Of a DNA stretch of 32,328 bases, positions 32,159 to 32,328 are shown in pieces. The notes under the pieces are model-generated. The model saw nothing but the letters and a program-made list of their open reading frames with translations. It was not told the DNA's origin and did no database searches. Positions within the stretch are counted from its first letter, which is position 1. Every line of letters starts with the position of its first letter. The position numbers were made by a program, and so were the translations under genes. This DNA comes from Chloroflexota bacterium (lineage in GTDB: Bacteria > Chloroflexota > Anaerolineae > Anaerolineales > Villigracilaceae). The stretch lies in the NCBI GenBank assembly GCA_013152325.1, contig JAADGN010000123.1, positions 1-32,328 of the forward strand. Direction: 5' to 3'.

Positions 32159-32187
32159 AGTATAAGGGAAATCCTCCCAGGCAACAA
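32159..32187 (-). promoter_or_regulatory. Candidate promoter of the 209-residue lipoprotein gene
   Basis: On the - strand TTGTTG (32182-32187) and TATACT (32159-32164) are separated by 17 bases. The start codon at 32132 is about 27 bases past the -10 element. The -35 box is weak (three of six) and the -10 box good (five of six). It is back-to-back with the promoter at 32194-32222. Confidence 0.5.
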
Positions 32188-32193
32188 GCGCTC

Positions 32194-32222
32194 TTGACAA
32201 ATTTGACAAAGTTAGGTATATT
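32194..32222 (+). promoter_or_regulatory. Promoter of the CsoR/FrmR-like gene
   Basis: A perfect TTGACA (32194-32199) and TATATT (32217-32222) are 17 bases apart, the ideal sigma-70 spacing. A second TTGACA at 32203-32208 is too close to the same -10 box. The start codon of the downstream gene is 37 bases past the -10 element. Confidence 0.85.
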
Positions 32223-32225
32223 ATC

Positions 32226-32249
32226 CCTACCCCCCTGGGGGGGGGTAGG
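32226..32249 (+). promoter_or_regulatory. G/C-rich palindromic operator, CsoR type
   Basis: CCTACCCCCC (32226-32235) and GGGGGGTAGG (32240-32249) are perfect 10-bp inverted repeats around TGGG. TACCC...GGGTA palindromes of this form are the known binding sites of copper- or formaldehyde-sensing CsoR/FrmR tetramers. Placement just downstream of the -10 box, overlapping the likely transcription start, fits autorepression by the gene that follows. Confidence 0.75.
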
Positions 32250-32259
32250 AGTAGAGGTT

Positions 32260-32328
32260 ATGCCCAACGAATCCGCATTGCGACGTTTGAAAACCATTGA
32301 AGGCCATTTGCGCGGTGTGATCCGCATG
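32260..32328 (+). CDS. CsoR/FrmR-family (DUF156) metal-sensing repressor, N-terminal part
   Basis: Only the first 23 residues lie in the window: MPNESALRRLKTIEGHLRGVIRM. The L-x-R-[LI]-x-x-[IL]-EGH-[LV]-RG-[IV]-x-[RK]-M pattern is the first-helix signature of CsoR/FrmR/RcnR repressors, all-helical tetramers that lose DNA binding on sensing Cu(I), Ni/Co, formaldehyde or persulfide. The sensing Cys/His residues are outside the window, so the ligand cannot be told. TAGGAG is 8 bases upstream of the ATG. The promoter and palindromic operator upstream support autoregulation. Confidence 0.85.
   Translation, partial: MPNESALRRLKTIEGHLRGVIRM

Overview
The window reads as a chromosomal segment of a monoderm-type bacterium, most probably Chloroflexota, class Anaerolineae. 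That placement is inferred from several traits: the gene order tuf-S10-spc-alpha followed by rpoA-rplQ-truA-rplM-rpsI; secreted lipoproteins with Thr/Pro/Tyr-rich linkers; a giant BTAD-AAA-TPR regulator; and short heptad-type intergenic repeats. No marker gene fixes the genus.

Positions 1-17220 (+ strand) are an almost unbroken translation super-cluster. It starts with the 3' end of tuf and rpsJ. A 236-nt structured gap follows, then rplC-D-W-B, rpsS, rplV, rpsC, rplP, rpmC, rpsQ, rplN-X-E, rpsN (zinc form), rpsH, rplF-R, rpsE, rpmD, rplO, secY, adk, map, rpmJ, rpsM-K-D, rpoA, rplQ, truA, rplM and rpsI. Many neighbours overlap or lie a few bases apart. infA, usually between map and rpmJ, is absent; in its place sits a good sigma-70-type promoter. 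A two-domain mazG (17313-18410) follows and ends inside a perfect bidirectional terminator.

Positions 18593-27387 (- strand) are an accessory region of secreted lipoproteins. Seven intact lipoprotein genes and at least three decayed pieces are built from recurring modules: a Cys-framed Ig-like domain, a low-complexity Ser/Asn/Gly or Pro/Thr linker, and a C-terminal module of about 110 residues with a D-x-D-x-x-G-D-[DE] acidic loop and a C-[YF]-x-T...Y-G-[YF] signature. Two more lipoproteins (222 and 224 aa) carry a different beta-sandwich-like domain. Direct repeats of about 88 bp, orphan 3' ends and a frameshifted signal peptide show that the array grew by tandem duplication and is decaying. 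A possible coupled pair of small genes (75 and 80 aa) lies between two of the lipoproteins.

Positions 27518-31375 (- strand) encode a 1285-residue regulator with an N-terminal winged helix/BTAD, an AAA ATPase, long TPR arrays and a second, C-terminal HTH. Its own terminator sets it apart from the lipoprotein array. At 31503-32132 is another Anaerolineae-type lipoprotein. Divergent from it, the window ends in the start of a CsoR/FrmR-family repressor gene with a textbook promoter and a G/C-rich palindromic operator.

The most novel material is the modular lipoprotein family and its regulator neighbour. The translation cluster is conventional apart from the rpsJ-rplC gap, the missing infA and an altered adenylate kinase zinc site.
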